10,268 bases of DNA from Chloroflexota bacterium. Its GTDB lineage: Bacteria; Chloroflexota; Anaerolineae; Aggregatilineales; Aggregatilineaceae. A program made the translations under genes and the position numbers. Positions 6,644-10,268 of the stretch are shown piece after piece. Under the pieces are notes generated by a model. That model did no database searches and was not told where the DNA came from. It worked only from the letters and a program-made list of their open reading frames with translations. The stretch is from positions 1 to 10,268 of the forward strand of contig JACRBK010000549.1 of NCBI GenBank assembly GCA_016234525.1, in the 5' to 3' direction. Every line of letters starts with the position of its first letter. The stretch's first letter is position 1.

Positions 6644-8438
6644 ATGGTTATCCGAACTTATCCTATATTATACAGGTTGTGGCCCGGTGAGAAACCAGTC
6701 AATTCGTAAACTCACGCCCTATCGTCAATCCGTCCTTTTGTTTATCGCCCTCAGCACCTTTTTAGCGGTGTTCGGCGTGCAGGGGATCGAATACGGCGTC
6801 GTCAACAATTTCCGCGATCAGTCGGTGCAAATCCCGATCATCAATTCTTACGCGAACCCGAATGAGTTCATTGATGATACCCTGGTCGAAGCGCGGGACA
6901 GTTATGTCACCCTGTTTTACCCGGCGATTGGCCTTCTCGCGCGCGTGTTTCCGCTCTCCGAACTGTTGCAAACACTGTATATTCTCTCCACAGCGATCAC
7001 GTTGGGCGGCGTATATATGTTGGGCGAAACGCTGTTCCGCGAGCGCCGGGTGGGACCGTATGCGGTGATCTTGTGGATGGTCTATTTTTCCAACCCCGGT
7101 GGAGACTTTATCCACTCGCCGTTTATCACCCACACAACCTTCGCCATCGCTATCGAGCTGTGGGCGCTGGTGTTTATCTTCCGGGGTCGTTACAGCCTCG
7201 CCGCCTCGCTGTTGGGCATCGCGGTGAATATCAACGCGATGACCGCGTTTTTTGTCACCTTTATGTGGTTCGTCGCCGTACTGCTCAACCCTAAAGTGTG
7301 GTCGTGGCGGCTGCTGCACCTGCCGTTTTTGATGGCGGGCATGGCGCTCCCAACGCTCTACTGGAAGTTTTCCCTACCGCTCACCGAAGCCTCACTCGAT
7401 CAATTTATCGAGATCATGAGAATGCGGCTGTGGTATGTCGTTTTCCCCTCGACTATTCAACCGATTCTATGGGTCGGGTTTGCGGCGCTGCTGCTCTTGT
7501 GGCGTTATTCCTGGCGGTTTGGCTTGCCAGAGTCCGAAAAACACCGCATGGTGTTGTCGATGGTCGCCGGAATCGCCGGGTTGTGCGTGGTCGCCACCTT
7601 TTTTGCCGAAGTCGTGCCGCTGGAATTCATCATCGAGCTGCAACTGATCCGCAGCACATGGCTGATCACCGTGATGATGATGTTCTACTATGCCAATATG
7701 TTCGGCCAGTTGATCCAGTCCGATAAACGCTGGCAGCACTGGCTGGCCTTCGGTTTGATTCTGGCGCTGACCTGTCCCCGCTGGGTGCTGGAACTGGCCC
7801 CGCCGAACCAACCCACCCCCTACCCGCTGATCGTGGACCTGGATACCCCCTGGGTAAATAACCACCGCCTGCTGGTGGGGATCATCCTGACCCTCGTGTT
7901 GGGCGGGCTGTTCGTCGTGGTGCGCTATTTGGTGCAGCACCGCAAAGAATTAAACCTCTCCACCCAGGGCCACATGGCCGCTGCCTGGTTTACGGTCGCC
8001 GCGTTCAGCCTCGCCTGGCCTGCGGTGGTGGACAGCAAGATTCCCGACGAACAAAAACACATGACGGATGATTGGCAGCAAACGCTGATCTGGATTCGAG
8101 ACAACACCCCTGAAACGGCCATGTTCGTCACACCGCCGGAATACGACGGTTTCCGCATGGAAACCAAACGCGCTTATTTGGGCGACTGGAAAGATGGCAC
8201 CATTGGTATTTTCCACAATGGGTGGGCCATTGACTGGTACACACGTATGGAAGCGCTGGGTTTTAATGATGAAGATTTCATCTTCGAGCCGATGACGCAG
8301 GATCGCCTTTGCACTGTCGTGCGCGATTATGATGTGGATTATGCGGTGGTCAAACAAGAGTGGAAGATCAGCGGCGAACCCGTTTATACCAACGACCAGT
8401 TCGCCGTGATCCCAACGCCGCAGCTTGTGTGCGAGTAG
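6636..8438 (+). CDS. Large polytopic membrane protein, GT-C-like / DUF6798-like
   Basis: A 600-aa integral membrane protein with roughly ten or more hydrophobic helices between residues 31 and 465, then a soluble C-terminal domain of about 130 residues (about 470-600) likely outside the membrane. The first outer loop (about 52-90) has NNFRDQS and several acidic residues, as in GT-C enzymes that use polyprenyl-phosphate sugars. Other visible blocks are VNINAMTAFFVTFMW (198-212) and LQLIRSTWLITVMM (336-349). The tail contains WIRDNTPETAMFVTPPEYDG (486-505) and a DWKDG segment (517-521), which recall DUF6798 proteins of bacterial glycan loci; that match is from memory. ATG 6636 has AGGA 6 nt upstream. 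GTG at 6687 would remove 17 odd residues and leave RNQSIRKLTPYR before helix 1, so it is a real alternative. Probably co-transcribed with the GT4 gene. Enzymatic activity is unproven. Confidence 0.78.
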   Translation: MRLWLSELILYYTGCGPVRNQSIRKLTPYRQSVLLFIALSTFLAVFGVQGIEYGVVNNFRDQSVQIPIINSYANPNEFIDDTLVEARDSYVTLFYPAIGLLARVFPLSELLQTLYILSTAITLGGVYMLGETLFRERRVGPYAVILWMVYFSNPGGDFIHSPFITHTTFAIAIELWALVFIFRGRYSLAASLLGIAVNINAMTAFFVTFMWFVAVLLNPKVWSWRLLHLPFLMAGMALPTLYWKFSLPLTEASLDQFIEIMRMRLWYVVFPSTIQPILWVGFAALLLLWRYSWRFGLPESEKHRMVLSMVAGIAGLCVVATFFAEVVPLEFIIELQLIRSTWLITVMMMFYYANMFGQLIQSDKRWQHWLAFGLILALTCPRWVLELAPPNQPTPYPLIVDLDTPWVNNHRLLVGIILTLVLGGLFVVVRYLVQHRKELNLSTQGHMAAAWFTVAAFSLAWPAVVDSKIPDEQKHMTDDWQQTLIWIRDNTPETAMFVTPPEYDGFRMETKRAYLGDWKDGTIGIFHNGWAIDWYTRMEALGFNDEDFIFEPMTQDRLCTVVRDYDVDYAVVKQEWKISGEPVYTNDQFAVIPTPQLVCE

Positions 8439-8454
8439 AGTCTATCTCATTTTT

Positions 8455-8581
8455 AGCCCCACCCTCGTGTCCCCTCCCCACTGCGCTATGCTGGTGGAGA
8501 GAGGAAATCCGCGTGCGCCGGATGTTTTTCTCCCCCTTTCTCTACGTAGCGGGGAAAGGGGGTTGGGGGGATAGGGGTAAA
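8455..8581. repeat. Second copy of the palindromic C-rich/G-rich repeat
   Basis: The element fills the convergent gap between the membrane protein and the GT39-like gene. It opens with a C-rich end (CCCCACCCT, 8457-8465) and closes with GGGGGGATAGGGGTAAA (8565-8581), identical over 17 nt to the copy at 1244-1260 and in the same orientation. A 9-bp stem, CCCCCTTTC/GAAAGGGGG (8532-8540/8554-8562), encloses a loop containing the palindrome CTACGTAG (8542-8549). A more decayed hairpin lies at about 8471-8503. The inner part differs from the first copy, so the ends are better conserved than the middle. It may also stop transcription from both sides. Confidence 0.75.
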
Positions 8582-8604
8582 TCCAGGGCTTTCCGGCTGT
8601 CGCA

Positions 8605-8619
8605 GGGGTAATTTACCCC
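8605..8619. repeat. Short palindrome overlapping the 3' end of the GT39-like gene
   Basis: GGGGTAA (8605-8611) and TTACCCC (8613-8619) form a 7-bp inverted pair around one T. It includes the stop codon of the gene ending at 8613. The same GGGGTAA ends the repeat element at 8575-8581, so this could be a remnant or an end of that element. Confidence 0.4.
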
Positions 8620-10160
8620 GCCTGCCCCGGCAGCAGGAAGATATACACCCCATCAAAATAGACCGTCCAGAGTATCTGATCGCGGCGATCTGCCAGCCAA
8701 TCGGAGATCGGGGCCAACCCGCGTTGGAATGGGCTGCGGCCTCGTTCCCAGCCCTGCCGGTGCAGATCTTCATGCCGGATACGATACACCACCCAGATCC
8801 GATCCGCGCTCTGCTGAATCGCGGCGGGCGCGGGGTGATGCAGCAGCAGTTCGCTGCCTTCGAGCAGGGTCGGATCTCCCTCATAATAATAGGTGAACGC
8901 ATCGCGGATAATCTGCCGCTCAAACAACACCTTGTCGCCCGGTTGGTAGTGCTCGCTCATAAAACGGGTGACGTTGGTCCAGTCGGTGCGTTGATACTCA
9001 CCGCTCCAAAACAGGTGGCCCGCCAGATAACCCGATGTGAGCAGCACCAAACCGATCATCAACTGCCGGACGCGCAGCGAATAATGATCCAGGCCGCGCA
9101 AGAAAAAGAAGAATACCGTCGGCATTCCGGCCAGAAAATAACGATCCCGGTACTGCACCCCGGCCAGATGCGTCAGAAGAAACAGCACCAGCGGCGAAAT
9201 CGCCAGTGCGCCCCAATACACCACTTCTGGCTCGACTTTCCAGCGGCGCATCACCACCCGTATTCCGGCCAACAGCCCAATCGCGCCTGCCGCCAGCCCT
9301 GGCACAAGATACCAGCCCCCTACCCCCTCGAATCCGGTGAGCAGGTTGAGATACGAAATTGGCAGATCGATCAGCGACGGCATCTGAATAAAATAGGGGT
9401 AACTGTCGGCCTCATACGTCCCAACGGCCATCATCATCCAAAGCACCATCGGCACGACTGCCGCCGCCTGGACAACCGCCCAACGCCATGCCAGCCGTTT
9501 AAGATTGGGCCACGTGACGAGCAGCACGCCGAACTGCGCGGCAGGCAGCACGAGGCTCGTATAATGCGTCATATAGGCCGCGAAACAGGTCGCCCACAGC
9601 AGCACCCATGTCCAGCGCGATCCGCGCCCACGGATCAAAGCCACAAAACACCAACTCGCTACCAACGCCAAGACCAGCAGCAGCGTGTAATAACGCGCTG
9701 TGCGTGAGAGGATGATGTGCATCGGACTGACCGCCAACATAACCCCCATCAATAAACCCAGGCTGCGGTTATCGTAGAGGCGCGAAAACAACTGGCTGAT
9801 CAAGACAATGCCTAACAGCCCTAACACCAGCGACGGCAGCCGCAGCCAGAACGGATCAGCGTTGGGCATCAGGCGCAGCGCCAGATAATAAAACGGCATC
9901 TGGTTGCCCACCGTCAACACCGAATCAACAGACCCGCTCAGCGGTGTTCGCACGCGCAGCAGGGTTAACACTTCATCGCTCCACATATCGGTTCCGCCCA
10001 GTCTCCACACGCGCGGGATGGCGCTCAGGACCAGGGTGATCATGATCCCGACCCAATATTCGACCTGGGTCAGTTTACGAATCCCCAGCGTCAATTCTGG
10101 TGTGCGGTAGGGAACCCGCCAACTGATGGTGCTGTCCCGATAATCGGCTGGCTGCTGCAT
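8613..10160 (-). CDS. GT39/ArnT-like membrane glycosyltransferase (GT-C fold)
   Basis: Predicted inverting-type GT-C enzyme that would transfer a sugar from a polyprenyl-phosphate donor to an acceptor outside the membrane. The protein is 515 aa with about 10-12 helices and an outer C-terminal domain from about residue 400. The first outer loop has MWSDEVLTL with D62-E63, the conserved acidic motif of PMT_2/GT39 proteins. Next comes NQMPFYYLALR (86-96), where family members usually have HxPLYY; the His is absent here. SPMHIILSRTARYYTLL (146-162) matches the conserved helix that follows. The frame is open to an ATG at 10211, but those 17 codons are not family-like; ATG 10160 has AAGGA (10167-10171) 6 nt upstream. 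It converges on the DUF6798-like gene across the repeat at 8455-8581 and has its own AT-rich upstream region. Donor and acceptor are unknown; related Chloroflexota proteins are often just annotated as glycosyltransferase family 39. Confidence 0.87.
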   Translation of the reverse strand: MQQPADYRDSTISWRVPYRTPELTLGIRKLTQVEYWVGIMITLVLSAIPRVWRLGGTDMWSDEVLTLLRVRTPLSGSVDSVLTVGNQMPFYYLALRLMPNADPFWLRLPSLVLGLLGIVLISQLFSRLYDNRSLGLLMGVMLAVSPMHIILSRTARYYTLLLVLALVASWCFVALIRGRGSRWTWVLLWATCFAAYMTHYTSLVLPAAQFGVLLVTWPNLKRLAWRWAVVQAAAVVPMVLWMMMAVGTYEADSYPYFIQMPSLIDLPISYLNLLTGFEGVGGWYLVPGLAAGAIGLLAGIRVVMRRWKVEPEVVYWGALAISPLVLFLLTHLAGVQYRDRYFLAGMPTVFFFFLRGLDHYSLRVRQLMIGLVLLTSGYLAGHLFWSGEYQRTDWTNVTRFMSEHYQPGDKVLFERQIIRDAFTYYYEGDPTLLEGSELLLHHPAPAAIQQSADRIWVVYRIRHEDLHRQGWERGRSPFQRGLAPISDWLADRRDQILWTVYFDGVYIFLLPGQAG

Positions 10161-10197
10161 AGACTTTCCTTTTCCCCAACTAAAACACAAACTGGTT

Positions 10198-10203
10198 ATT
10201 ATA
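10198..10203 (-). promoter_or_regulatory. Candidate -10 box for the GT39-like gene
   Basis: A perfect minus-strand TATAAT lies 37 nt upstream of the ATG at 10160, in the AT-rich stretch 10161-10268. No good -35 box is found at 16-18 nt; a TTGAAA at 10211-10216 is only 7 nt away and too close. Nothing else in this final 108-nt stretch looks like a gene. Confidence 0.4.
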
Positions 10204-10268
10204 AAACACATTTCAAGTTTTTTGGGTAAAAGATTTTTCGAAATTGAAAACGTTGGTGAAATCTTCTA

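Noticed and set aside
10161..10211. Upstream ATG adding 17 residues to the GT39-like protein
   Set aside because: The AAGGA site is placed for ATG 10160, and the candidate -10 box (10198-10203) lies inside the extension.

Overview
The window looks like chromosomal DNA from a Chloroflexota-like bacterium, Anaerolineae or a relative. This is inference from protein style and context, not a database match. Genes are moderately GC-rich, gaps between genes are AT-rich, and two copies of a C-rich/G-rich palindromic repeat of the 'ACCCC...CCCCTCTCC' type sit beside genes. No rRNA, tRNA, CRISPR array, transposase or phage gene is visible. Seven protein genes are supported; one is cut by the left edge.

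Positions 1-2435, minus strand: part of a branched-chain amino acid (HAAT-type) ABC uptake operon, transcribed livK, livH, livM. LivK is the secreted binding protein; LivH and LivM are the two permeases. The ATPase genes livG and livF are not in the window and could lie beyond the left edge. A 220-bp gap filled with hairpin-forming repeat DNA separates livK from livH. A good sigma-70-type promoter lies ahead of livK.

Positions 2436-5014: an AT-rich divergent promoter region with a perfect 10-bp inverted repeat, then a calcineurin-like metallophosphoesterase (+). It meets, with a 1-nt gap, a convergent gene (-) for an unassigned TIM-barrel-type protein. That protein appears to keep the four-cysteine zinc site of GH42-like glycosidases but not the usual Asn-Glu acid/base pair. 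It starts at TTG behind a strong ribosome binding site.

Positions 5015-10268: a second divergent promoter region, then a GT4-type glycosyltransferase (+) and a large polytopic membrane protein (+), probably co-transcribed. Facing them is a GT-C/GT39-type membrane glycosyltransferase (-). A second copy of the palindromic repeat fills the convergent gap at 8455-8581. These three genes, perhaps with the glycosidase-like one, suggest cell-surface glycan or glycolipid building: a cytoplasmic nucleotide-sugar transferase plus membrane proteins that could use lipid-linked donors outside. No substrate can be named from sequence.

I found no clearly new multi-gene system. The best leads are the altered GH42-like protein, the LpxH-like phosphoesterase in a lineage not expected to make lipid A, the structured leader around the membrane-protein start, and the livK/livH hairpin.
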